The notes below the pieces were generated by a model, which had not been told where the DNA came from, made no database searches, and saw only the letters and a list, made by a program, of their open reading frames with translations. Position numbers and translations under genes: made by a program. Of a stretch of 64,000 nucleotides of DNA, positions 17,818-26,697 are shown one piece after another. Every line of letters starts with the position of its first letter. Positions within the stretch are counted from its first letter, which is position 1. Origin of the DNA: Pedobacter riviphilus (GTDB lineage: Bacteria > Bacteroidota > Bacteroidia > Sphingobacteriales > Sphingobacteriaceae); contig NZ_CP061171.1 in NCBI RefSeq assembly GCF_014692875.1, positions 3,472,001-3,536,000 of the forward strand, read 5' to 3'.

Positions 17818-18375
17818 ATGAAGCAAATATTCATAACCATCTTAAGCATTTTCACCCTGACCGCTTACGGGCAGGATAAAAATAACTATACTCATTTCAA
17901 TAAATTGACAGAAGTTGAAGGAACAGATTATGTAATTGCAAGTGTTGAAAATTGGGGAAAAATACCTGATGCGAAAAATAAATACCTACTGTTTATTAAT
18001 ACTAAAAACGGGCAAACAAAACAGGTAGATTTCCCGAATGATGGCTATTTTGAAAAACTGGAGCAAGTTAAGATTGACCACCTAGGGATCAATCAAATTA
18101 TTATCTCAGCTCAAACTATTGATCTTGACGAAAAAAAGGGAATAGACTGGAACGACCCAAAACAGATTATAATCTTATCTCCTGATGGGCAAAAAAGAAC
18201 ACAATTAACAGATAATAAATTCTTCGTAAATACCTGGGTTGTGAATAAACAAACCGGAACTATTATTGTAACGGGCCATACTGATACAAACAACAATAAC
18301 AAGTACGATAAAACAGATAAAAGCGAAATTTTAATTTACGACTTAAAAACCCTAAAGCAGATCAGTAAAATTTGA
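17818..18375 (+). CDS. Exported protein of unknown function with a calcium-loop-like motif
   Basis: A 185-residue protein with a clear signal peptide (MKQIFITILSIFTLTAYGQ), so periplasmic or outer-surface. I use the ATG at 17818 because it starts the signal peptide; the upstream in-frame ATG at 17767 lies inside the DUF2071 gene. Repeated short beta-strand phrases ('IIILSPDGQKRTQLTDNKF', 'EILIYDLKTLKQI') resemble TolB or beta-propeller blades. The stretch 156-167, DTNNNNKYDKTD, has acidic or Asn residues at positions 1, 3, 5, 9 and 12, as in an EF-hand or dockerin calcium loop. No family can be named. Confidence 0.7.
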   Translation: MKQIFITILSIFTLTAYGQDKNNYTHFNKLTEVEGTDYVIASVENWGKIPDAKNKYLLFINTKNGQTKQVDFPNDGYFEKLEQVKIDHLGINQIIISAQTIDLDEKKGIDWNDPKQIIILSPDGQKRTQLTDNKFFVNTWVVNKQTGTIIVTGHTDTNNNNKYDKTDKSEILIYDLKTLKQISKI

Positions 18376-18480
18376 GACGCCTTATATATAAGTTTCTCTA
18401 TTATTACACCTGAAATTTCTGCTTTTATCATTTTTTTGAATTTGCAGTATATCTCATTTTTAATTTTGTTTCTACTATAG

Positions 18481-19977
18481 TTACTTAAACCTGTACCCTA
18501 TCCCAATCCTGAAAACCTGATTGGTCTGTTTAAAAGAGCCCAAACTATTACTCACTTTATATGGTGTTAACCATTGGTAGCTTCCGTTAATATCAAATTG
18601 TTTAATGTGAATACTGATGCCACCTGTAAACCCTATATTTATCTTATTGCTTACTGTATTTACTAAGGTCGAGTCGATTTGCTTGCTATGGTATAATGTA
18701 TCACGCGGATCGGCGATCGGGTTTAACCTGGTAATCATCTCAGATTGCTTGCCCACAAAACTAATTACCGGACCTGCTTTAACACTTATATGTTTCGAAA
18801 GCCTATAGGCAGCCATTAAAGGAACATCTACTGTAATCACTTTTCGCGTAGCTGTAATTGTGAACGGTGGTAACGAATCGGGACGGTAATAACTCGGATG
18901 TGTAAATTCGCCAATAATTTTTTGATAGCTATTAACATTTACGCCAACAGCAAGTTTCCATTTCTTACTTAACGCATATGTACCAAATATACCTGCATAA
19001 AAACTGCTATTCTCTTTTTGCACATTCATTCCTGTTGTTACACCATAACTATATGTGGGTTCTATAATTTCGCTTTCTTGTTTAATTTTAGTCGTTTTGA
19101 TTTTGGGTGATTTGATATTTTTTACTTTCGGGGTTTTACTTGCAGTAGCGCGATCTGCTTTATTGTTGCTTCCCCTCCTACTGTTCTTTATTGAGGATGT
19201 ACTTTGTAAATCGACAGGGGCATAGGTTTGTAAAACGATCCCTTGATTTAAAATGGAGACTGGTGAGACACCTCGTTTAAAAAATCCATTTGTTTCCTGA
19301 TAGCTATCCGGTATTAATAACAGATTTTGTCCGTTCATAAATGAACGATCAATATTGCGGCCTTTAGGTTCGTGATCATCAACTTTTGAGCTAAGCTTTA
19401 ATGATCTCGAACTCAAATTTTCAAATCGTCCAAAATTATCTCGTTTTTGTGTACCATCGTGTTTGTTTTGAGAAACAGCATTAGGTTTCACGGCAGACGA
19501 AATAAGGTTTTCATTATCATTCACACCTTTTACAACCTGAGCCGAATCATTGTCAACACCTCTGTTTTGCACTACAACATCATTTATTGCATTTCCATTC
19601 TGATCAATACTATCCTTGATTACAGTCGTATCGCCCAAATTGTTGTAATTTATCACCTTGCTACTATCAATAACTATTGAATCTAGAATTGCGGGTTTAA
19701 CTTTCTTTTCTATTTCTTTATGTTTATTTTTTGATTTCAGCACTGTAAAGTAGCCTACAGTAGAAACCGTAGCAGCTACAGACAATGTATACCCAATTAT
19801 TTTAAACAGTTTGGCTCCTGTAGATAAATTAGGGCCATGGCCACCGATGGTACTAATCGGCATCTGCTCATTGAGCAATTTGTGCATACCTGCCCATGAA
19901 GCATCCGCAGCATCCTGAATTGGAAGACTATCGAATTTATTGCGCCAGAGTTTATGATACCATGCTGAATTTCTCAT
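18481..19977 (-). CDS. Putative anti-sigma / outer-membrane-barrel fusion protein
   Basis: A 498-residue protein with three parts. Residues 1-55 are hydrophilic, with the pattern 'ASWAGMHKLLNEQMP' seen in sigma-adjacent proteins of this phylum. One transmembrane helix follows (about 57-80). About 230 residues of Ser/Asn/Lys-rich, apparently disordered linker lead to a C-terminal region (about 308-498) of amphipathic strands ending 'FRIGIGYRFK', typical of a small outer-membrane barrel. Its ATG overlaps the stop of the upstream sigma gene (ATGA), so the two are translationally coupled. I infer that it holds the sigma factor at the inner membrane and reports on the outer membrane; this is not proven. 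Confidence 0.75.
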   Translation of the reverse strand: MRNSAWYHKLWRNKFDSLPIQDAADASWAGMHKLLNEQMPISTIGGHGPNLSTGAKLFKIIGYTLSVAATVSTVGYFTVLKSKNKHKEIEKKVKPAILDSIVIDSSKVINYNNLGDTTVIKDSIDQNGNAINDVVVQNRGVDNDSAQVVKGVNDNENLISSAVKPNAVSQNKHDGTQKRDNFGRFENLSSRSLKLSSKVDDHEPKGRNIDRSFMNGQNLLLIPDSYQETNGFFKRGVSPVSILNQGIVLQTYAPVDLQSTSSIKNSRRGSNNKADRATASKTPKVKNIKSPKIKTTKIKQESEIIEPTYSYGVTTGMNVQKENSSFYAGIFGTYALSKKWKLAVGVNVNSYQKIIGEFTHPSYYRPDSLPPFTITATRKVITVDVPLMAAYRLSKHISVKAGPVISFVGKQSEMITRLNPIADPRDTLYHSKQIDSTLVNTVSNKINIGFTGGISIHIKQFDINGSYQWLTPYKVSNSLGSFKQTNQVFRIGIGYRFK

Positions 19978-20549
19978 CTTCTTTTTATGTTTTCAGTTGG
20001 TTTATCAATGGCTGAGGAAGCTAACATTGTCCTCAACTGTTTCTTTGCTTCTGTAAGATGCCACCTTGAGGTACTCTCGGTAATATTCAAATGTTCTCCA
20101 ATTTCCTTATGCGAATAGCCATCTATAACCGAAAGGTTAAAAACCAACTGGGTAGCGGTTGGCAACAGGCGTATCAATTTTAGGAGATCTTCTACAAAAA
20201 GTTTATCTAACACCGACGGCTGGATAAAGATTTCCTCCATTTCATCTGTACTGATGGTTTCGTTAAACTTCGCCTCTCTTCGGCTAATATCAATGCACGA
20301 CCTTACCATCACCGTCCTAATCCAGGCGCCAAATTCTCCTTTTTTAGCATCGAAAGTATGGATATGCTGAAAAACCTTCAAAAAACCAACGCTCAAGGCA
20401 TCATGCGCCAGATCATCTGATTTTAAATAACGAAAACATATACGCAGCATATCGGCATAGTAAAGCTTATAGAGACCTTCCTGTGCTTGCCGCTCATTAG
20501 CTTTGCAGCCTCTGATTAGTTTAGTATCCTGCTTAAAAAAAAGGTTCAT
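19974..20549 (-). CDS. ECF-type RNA polymerase sigma factor
   Basis: A 191-residue sigma-70 family protein of the ECF type. Region 2 is at about 22-90 ('LYKLYYADMLRICFRYLKSDDLAHDALSVGFLKVF' and 'GAWIRTVMVRSCIDISRR') and region 4 at about 122-175 ('HKEIGEHLNITESTSRWHLTEAKKQL'). The stop overlaps the start of the barrel-fused partner by four bases. No SusC or FecR is beside it, which separates it from the FecI-type sigma factor at 28 kb. An inverted pair, AGCGTTTTT (near 20568) and AAAAACGCT (near 20608), lies just upstream and may be a control site. The regulon is unknown. Confidence 0.92.
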   Translation of the reverse strand: MNLFFKQDTKLIRGCKANERQAQEGLYKLYYADMLRICFRYLKSDDLAHDALSVGFLKVFQHIHTFDAKKGEFGAWIRTVMVRSCIDISRREAKFNETISTDEMEEIFIQPSVLDKLFVEDLLKLIRLLPTATQLVFNLSVIDGYSHKEIGEHLNITESTSRWHLTEAKKQLRTMLASSAIDKPTENIKRR

Positions 20550-20710
20550 CCATTTGATTCGGTAAGCGTTTTTTCACGGTGTTATAATAAGGTTACGCAG
20601 TGGATATGAAAAACGCTGGGTTAAAATTAATTTATTTTTGATTGATACATTTTGTTTTTCGACCAAGCGTTTTCAGTACTGGCTTCGTATGATCTTATAA
20701 ACCCTGATCT

Positions 20711-21613
20711 ATGCGCCATAATGAAAGCTATAACCGACACAACGAATGGTACAATGAACATTTCCCATCCGAAAGTTCTAAAAGCGATTTTTATGGAAAG
20801 ATAAGGGCTACAGGCGAAAACAATGTTGCGCACTGGCTGCAACAACTATTTTTCAGTTGTCTTGATCCGCTTCTGGACAGAAAAGGCAGAAGCTGGCTTA
20901 CCGTAGGAGATGCCTATGGATTTGATGCACAATATATCCTAAACTCTGGCAATAAGGCATTAGCAACAGATTTGAATACCGATTTTTTAAACGTTGCACT
21001 AAAAGAGGGAATTATTAACGCCTGTGCCGCAGAAAATGCAGAAAAGCTATCGCGAGAAGACAATAGCTTTGATTTTGTGCTTTGCAAAGAATCTTACCAT
21101 CATTTCCCCAGGCCATATGCTGCCATGTACGAGATGATCAGAGTAGCCAGATTGGGTGTAGTAGTGATGGAGCCGCAGGATCCGGTAACAAAAATGCCTT
21201 TACTTTTAATGTTAAGCAACCTTTTTGCTCAAAACGGGCAATTTATTAACAAACTATGGAAAAACCGTTTTTCATTTGAGCCTGTTGGAAATTTTGTATA
21301 CAAGGTTTCTGAACGGGAATTTGAAAAACTGGCTGCAGGTTTAGGCCTGCCAATGGTTGGTTTTAAAAAAATCAATCCAAATTACTGGTTTAGAGGGGCA
21401 GAAGTGATATCAACCGACCAATACAACAGGCAGTTTTTCTTTATCAAAATGAAGAAGTTTCTTTTTGATGCCCTCGTTAAATTAAGAGCTATGCCTTCAC
21501 AGGTGCTAACGACAGTTATTTTTAAACAATTACCTGATGAGCATACGATTAATCTGCTTAAGAAAAATGGCTATCACCTGGTTTACATTCCCGAAAATCC
21601 TTATCTAAATTAA
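20711..21613 (+). CDS. Class I SAM-dependent methyltransferase
   Basis: A 300-residue protein with a methyltransferase type-11-like core. 'WLTVGDAYGFDAQYIL' (about 62-77) is motif I, with GDAYG in place of the usual GxGxG. 'ATDLNTDFLNVA' supplies the acidic residue for the SAM ribose, and 'FDFVLCKESYHHFPRPYAAMYEMIRVAR' is motif III. The C-terminal 100 residues are basic and may bind the substrate. The substrate is unknown; neighbours give little help. It is divergent from the sigma factor and is followed after 42 bases by a small membrane-protein gene in the same direction. Confidence 0.88.
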   Translation: MRHNESYNRHNEWYNEHFPSESSKSDFYGKIRATGENNVAHWLQQLFFSCLDPLLDRKGRSWLTVGDAYGFDAQYILNSGNKALATDLNTDFLNVALKEGIINACAAENAEKLSREDNSFDFVLCKESYHHFPRPYAAMYEMIRVARLGVVVMEPQDPVTKMPLLLMLSNLFAQNGQFINKLWKNRFSFEPVGNFVYKVSEREFEKLAAGLGLPMVGFKKINPNYWFRGAEVISTDQYNRQFFFIKMKKFLFDALVKLRAMPSQVLTTVIFKQLPDEHTINLLKKNGYHLVYIPENPYLN

Positions 21614-21655
21614 ACGATACCCACACTTATCATTTCACCTATATCTAAATAAAAC

Positions 21656-21901
21656 ATGAAAATCAACTCAACACCTAAAACCCTTTATTTTTTCTCAATC
21701 TTAATGTTACTAGGATTTTTGATACTAACTTATTTTTTTTATCCCCGTGTGCTATGGAGCGAGTTCTTCGCATCAGCAGCTATTTTTTTGCCCGTTGCAG
21801 TTGGGATAATGATTTCCGCTATTCTTCTATTTCTGGGCATATACCTGATGATAAAAGGCCTTAACCATGGAAAAGAAAAAAAACACGTTAGATATTTATA
21901 G
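21656..21901 (+). CDS. Small two-helix membrane protein
   Basis: An 81-residue protein with two long hydrophobic segments, about residues 10-32 and 40-68, separated by 'LWSEFF', and a basic tail 'NHGKEKKHVRYL'. It is predicted to sit in the inner membrane with both ends in the cytoplasm. It follows the methyltransferase by 42 bases and may share its transcript. No family is recognised, and no function can be stated. Confidence 0.6.
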   Translation: MKINSTPKTLYFFSILMLLGFLILTYFFYPRVLWSEFFASAAIFLPVAVGIMISAILLFLGIYLMIKGLNHGKEKKHVRYL

Positions 21902-21963
21902 ACATTAAAACGCACCTATTATTATGGGATGATTTAGTTGTATCCTCAATATCCAATCATTAC

Positions 21964-23560
21964 TTATCCCACCAAACCCTAGCAGTAAGCACATCGCCTC
22001 CAGCTATTCTTGCTACAGCATCTTTATAATTCTGGGGGTTGTTCAGCACCTCTGTTGATAGATAGATCATCCTGCGGGAATAGTGCCATTGGTTACATTA
22101 CCTTTATAATTTATTGGAATAAGTTTAGGATAATCGCTCCGTTTCCAGTTTAGCCAGGCTTCTATAAAATTAAAATTAGTACCAGTAGCCACCCAATATT
22201 GTGTATTTATTTCAGCTATTGCATTTTGTGTGTTGCTTTCATCAAGTGGATTCTGGTTAACGAATGTAGTAATCTTATTGGCATCAACCGCAGCCAAAGG
22301 GTCTAATTGCGCAAGTGATTGTATGGCTCCGGTTAATCCGTTGGCATAATGTAGTTTTGCCGTCCCATTTATATTCCATCCTCTTGCCTTTGCTTCTGCC
22401 AGTAGAAATTCAGTTTCTGCATAACTCAAAATAAAGATTGGTCCACCTAGTTTAAGATACACGGAAGTTCGTGGTCGGGAGTATTTCCCGAGCGGGGCAA
22501 AATCACTTCCGCTACCTGTACCGCCAGGATAGTTTGGCGAATGGCTGATATCAGTTACACCGCCCTGCAAATCATACCCATTAGGCATACCCAGCTGAAC
22601 GGCTGCATCGGTATTTCCGTTTAGGTTTTGGTCAGCATTTTTAGACAGTCCGTCTTTTGGCACCTCACCAATTACACCTAATCTTGGATCGTTAGTGTTT
22701 TTTAACTGATCGATTAAGGTTTTACTCCAGCGTACTTCCAGGTAATCAGAAAAGGTTCTTAAAGCAAGCGATGTTCCGTTCTGGCTGTTGAATGAGGAAG
22801 CATCAGTTAAAAGGATTGCATTGTCATTTATGCCTGTAAAAGTTTTATCTGCGGCTTTCTCTGCCCAGAGTCTTGCTTTTTCTGGATCGACCTTGATTAA
22901 ACGCATTGCAATCCTCAGCATAAGCGAGTAGCCAAACTTTTTCCATTTTGTAATATCGCCCTTGTAAAAAAGATCGGCAGTTGGCCCTGGTTTTTCGGTA
23001 TCCAGTTGTGCTGTAGCAGCTTCAAGATCTTTCAGCATTTGGTTGTAAATAGCTTCCTGGCTATCGTAAATCGGATATTTAATACCCTGCATAGCCTTAA
23101 CTGCCTGCGTATAAGGCACATCACCATAGGTATCGGTAATCCGTTGCAAAATCAACACAAACATAATATCACCTATCGCAATCAGGTTTTTATAAGCTAC
23201 AGTATCTTTCAACCTGGCGAGCCTTTGCATCTCTCTAATATAAGAAGCATCAGTATAACCTTCATCAAAAATGCGACCCTGATAATCGGTAAAGCTGCCC
23301 ACATTGATGTATTTATCGCCATTATTGTAATAATAATAGGTTGAGGCAAGCAACTGCATCATCGTGCTTTGATACAAAAGCTGGTAATAGCCCAGATTAG
23401 AATACTTTAGCTGTGCCTGCCCAAGTAAACTATTAGGGTCATAATTGTTTTCGGTGAGCTTGGTCGGATCGGTATTAATCTCATCCAGCTTTGCTTTCGA
23501 ACAGCTACTCGCTAAAGTGAGGAAGAACGCACCAATTATATATAACTTGTTCCAGCTCAT
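21964..23560 (-). pseudogene. SusD/RagB-like outer-membrane lipoprotein, frameshifted near the C-terminus
   Basis: A SusD-like nutrient-binding lipoprotein of the SusD-like_2 type; Cys20 in 'LASSCSK' is the lipidation site. It would sit as a lid on the SusC partner encoded 3 bases upstream. The open frame stops at 22067 after 497 residues ('NGTIPAG'), but the next 100 bases in another frame encode the missing family ending: 'RRMIYLSTEVLNN' up to 'RVWWDK', stopping at 21964. Adding one C to the CCC at 22076-22078 restores a single frame (IPRRMIY). The intact SusD at 32768 ends similarly (RRVPFS to LWWDKKP). The cause is a sequence error or a real late frameshift; the loss of about 37 residues may still leave a folded protein. 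Confidence 0.85.
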
Positions 23561-23563
23561 CCT

Positions 23564-26500
23564 TTATTTGAATTTAAAGTTAAAATTGACTCCAAAGCTA
23601 CGTGTAGCAGGTAATGAAGCACCTTCTATCCCCGCATAACCCAATGTAGGTGAAAACTGCGATTCGGGATCTATGTTTTGAGTGTACTTAAGCAAGGTAA
23701 ATAAATTCCGGGCTACCAAATCAATTCCTATACTGCTAAACGGTGTTCTTTTTAAAAAACCTTCGCTAAAAGAATAACCCAATGTAGCTTGTCTCAGTTT
23801 GATAAAACTGCCATTAAGTACTGATAATGTAGAAATATTGGTGGCTAGCTCAGGGTAATAGGCATAAGCCGGAACATTTATCGTGTTCTTCTGCCCATTT
23901 TCTAGTACCCCATCGGCAACGATACCCGTCTCTCTACCCGCCAGAGTTGCCTTATTTAAGCCAAGTACGTAGCTATAATATTCTGTTGCCGAAAGAATTT
24001 TATTACCAAAGCGATAATCGATCAAAAAGGAAAAATTAAACTGTTTATAGCTAAAACTGTTGCTTATTCCTCCATATAATGTAGGCATGGTGCCGCCCAT
24101 TGGGATAAAATTACCCCGTTTAGGTATGCCGTCCGATCCGATAATGATATTTCCACTGGCATCGCGCAGATAATCATAAGCCATAACCTGAGTAATCGGT
24201 TTACCAACTACCAACGCGGTATTGGCGTTTAAAGGCCTATAAGTACCTGTAAGTGTATAATTGCTATTTCCATCAATAGAGAGTAAGGTATTCTTTACCT
24301 TGGTCATGTTAAAGTTAATCTGCCATTTGCTCGTTGTTGTAAGCAGGGGCGTGTAGCCTAATGCAAGTTCTATCCCTGCATTGCGGGTTTCGCCAAGATT
24401 AACGTAAGCCGAGGTGAAACCTGTGGTAACGGATTGTTTTGCGTTAATGATTTCATTGTGGGTAATGCGATTGAAATAGGTAAAATCGATATCCAATCGG
24501 CTATTGAAAAACTTAAGATCGAGACCCGCTTCTATTTCGTTTAAGGTAAAGGGCTTTAAATTGTAATTGGGTAAATCGCCAGAAAAGCTGCCAACGGGAA
24601 TACCATTTACCTGGTTATCTACTGTGTAATAAATTTGCGTCGTATAGGGTACAATGGGTTCGCCGCTGGTTTTGGCAAAATCAAGACGCAATTTACCAAA
24701 ATTCAGTCCTTTCAACTTCAACAGATCTGAAAAAATAAAACTGCCCGAAATCCCTGGTACAAAAATACCACGGTTATTGGCAGGTAGAGTTGAATAAATA
24801 TCGTATCGCCCCGTAACTGAGAAATTAAGAAACCGTTGATAGCTTAGATCGGCCGTGTAATAAGCAGATTCTGTTACGATCCTTGATACGGCCAATGTTT
24901 TGGTACTGGTAATCAGGTTTTCGGGGGTATATAAATAAGGTACCTTAAATTGCGAGCCTTTTAGCTTTTCGCTATTGCCTTTTCTTTCGCGGTAATTAGC
25001 CCCCATTGAAAGTTCGAGATTAAACTTATCGCCCAGATTCCGGCTGGCACTGAACAGGATATCGCTGTTAAGTTCAGAAGTACGGTTCTGATCGTAGGCG
25101 TTTATCCCGCCCTGTCTGTTGATGGAAAAGGCAGTCCCGGTAGGTAAAATACTCACTACTTCATCTTTACTTGAATCGTAGCCAATTCTTCCCTGTAATG
25201 ATGCCCAGCTGGCCAACTTATATTTTAATACGGCTGAAGTGATATAACGGTTTCTATTAGCGTAATCAGCCTGTTTGTTCATTAAAAAATAAGGATTGGT
25301 TTTATATTCATCCGCATTCCACCGCGTTTCAAAACCTGTTCCGGCATCAAAACCAGGTGCCAGGATAGCTTGGTCTAAGCTGGTAGCCAGGGCAGAAATT
25401 CCATAATTAGGATTTAACGGACCATCGCTAAGGTAACTTTTGTTTTTGTTCCTTTCATAAATGTAATTACCAGTAAAGCTCAGCGATATTTTAGGATTTA
25501 AAGCAACTATGCCATAAAAATTCAGCGTTTTACGGTTGAGAGCTCCATTGCTTATAACAGAATTATAATCTAAATTGGAAACCGAAACACGATAGTTATT
25601 CTTTGTATTTCCTCCAACCAGCGAAAGTGTATTGATAAATGCCGGAGCTATACGGTAAAAAGTCTGAATGTTATTTTTAACGGGAGCATAAGGACGCATA
25701 GAGCCATCTACCTGAGGGCTTAATTTGCCATCCATAAGTTCTCCCCAGCTCAACAAACCCGTGGTAATTGCATTGTACAGATCAGCTGGACGTTTATTTT
25801 GTGTACCCTGACCGTACAAATATTGAAAATCAGTAGAATTAACAGGGATATCGAAAGCCAGGTTGGTATTGTATTCAAACTTAGCCTTGGTGTTTTCTCG
25901 CCCACCTTTGAGGTTAATAAGGATTACACCATTTGCCGCCCTGGCTCCGTACAAAGCTGAAGCCGCTGATCCTTTTAATATGGTGATGGTTTCAATATCA
26001 TCTGGATTGATATTGCTGATCCCATCGCCGTAATCGGCGCCACCATACTCGTTGGCACTTCCCCTGATACTATTATCAATGGGTACACCATTTACGATAA
26101 ATAATGGAGAAGCAGCAGTCATACTCGAAACACCTCTGATGAGTACGCGTGCGGCAGAACCCGGGCCACCGTTTACACCGGTAATATTTAGTCCGGCAAC
26201 CCTGCCTTGCAGTGCCATAATCAGATTACTCTCTCTTGCTTTGGTAATAGATGAGCCTTTAATGGTGGTAAGGGCATAACCTACTTTATCATTATCTTTT
26301 TCGATCCCCAAAGCCGTAATTACCACTTCTTTTAAAAAACGGACACTATCTGTATCTATTTTTCCTTCGGCATTTTTTCTGATCACGATGAGATGATTGG
26401 GCAGTACAGAATAAGTATAACCACTGTTGAGCAGGAGTTGATCGATCACCTTAAGGGCTTCCTCTTCTTCTACCTTAATGGATACCAGATGTTTAGGGAT

Positions 26501-26665
26501 TTTAGATTCACCGTAGGCAAAATGGTAAACAGTTTGTTGCTGTATCACTTCTACAACCTGCTCGAAATTTGCCCCGTTAAAATTTAAAGTAACTTTAGTT
26601 TGCGCATTGGCAAATAGCGGAAAAATCAATCCAATTAACAATATGATCCGCTGCGCACAATTCAT
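23564..26665 (-). CDS. SusC/RagA TonB-dependent transporter with STN signalling domain
   Basis: A 1033-residue outer-membrane transporter that imports a glycan or oligosaccharide using TonB energy. A signal peptide (about 1-21) is followed by a secretin/TonB short N-terminal (STN) domain (about 25-97, 'VTLNFNGANFEQVVEVI' to 'GYTYSVLPNHLIVIRK'), then 'FLKEVVITALGI', the plug ('GVSSMTAASPLFIVNGVPIDN') and a barrel ending 'RSFGVNFNFKFK'. The STN domain is what contacts FecR in sigma signalling, and FecR is encoded directly upstream. Oddly, the carboxypeptidase-regulatory-like domain that usually lies before the plug in SusC proteins is absent: STN runs straight into the TonB-box region. It is followed by its SusD after 3 bases. 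Confidence 0.95.
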   Translation of the reverse strand: MNCAQRIILLIGLIFPLFANAQTKVTLNFNGANFEQVVEVIQQQTVYHFAYGESKIPKHLVSIKVEEEEALKVIDQLLLNSGYTYSVLPNHLIVIRKNAEGKIDTDSVRFLKEVVITALGIEKDNDKVGYALTTIKGSSITKARESNLIMALQGRVAGLNITGVNGGPGSAARVLIRGVSSMTAASPLFIVNGVPIDNSIRGSANEYGGADYGDGISNINPDDIETITILKGSAASALYGARAANGVILINLKGGRENTKAKFEYNTNLAFDIPVNSTDFQYLYGQGTQNKRPADLYNAITTGLLSWGELMDGKLSPQVDGSMRPYAPVKNNIQTFYRIAPAFINTLSLVGGNTKNNYRVSVSNLDYNSVISNGALNRKTLNFYGIVALNPKISLSFTGNYIYERNKNKSYLSDGPLNPNYGISALATSLDQAILAPGFDAGTGFETRWNADEYKTNPYFLMNKQADYANRNRYITSAVLKYKLASWASLQGRIGYDSSKDEVVSILPTGTAFSINRQGGINAYDQNRTSELNSDILFSASRNLGDKFNLELSMGANYRERKGNSEKLKGSQFKVPYLYTPENLITSTKTLAVSRIVTESAYYTADLSYQRFLNFSVTGRYDIYSTLPANNRGIFVPGISGSFIFSDLLKLKGLNFGKLRLDFAKTSGEPIVPYTTQIYYTVDNQVNGIPVGSFSGDLPNYNLKPFTLNEIEAGLDLKFFNSRLDIDFTYFNRITHNEIINAKQSVTTGFTSAYVNLGETRNAGIELALGYTPLLTTTSKWQINFNMTKVKNTLLSIDGNSNYTLTGTYRPLNANTALVVGKPITQVMAYDYLRDASGNIIIGSDGIPKRGNFIPMGGTMPTLYGGISNSFSYKQFNFSFLIDYRFGNKILSATEYYSYVLGLNKATLAGRETGIVADGVLENGQKNTINVPAYAYYPELATNISTLSVLNGSFIKLRQATLGYSFSEGFLKRTPFSSIGIDLVARNLFTLLKYTQNIDPESQFSPTLGYAGIEGASLPATRSFGVNFNFKFK

Positions 26666-26697
26666 GGCTACAAATATACATTGCTTAACTGTTTGTG

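Noticed and set aside
20627..20845. 72-residue minus-strand frame across the methyltransferase start
   Set aside because: It overlaps the start of a clear methyltransferase gene and contains no convincing signal; it also lacks a promoter.
26671..26678. TATATTTG on the minus strand before the STN-SusC gene
   Set aside because: It fits the -7 consensus but has no -33 box at the right distance, and the 32-base gap after fecR suggests co-transcription; left uncalled.
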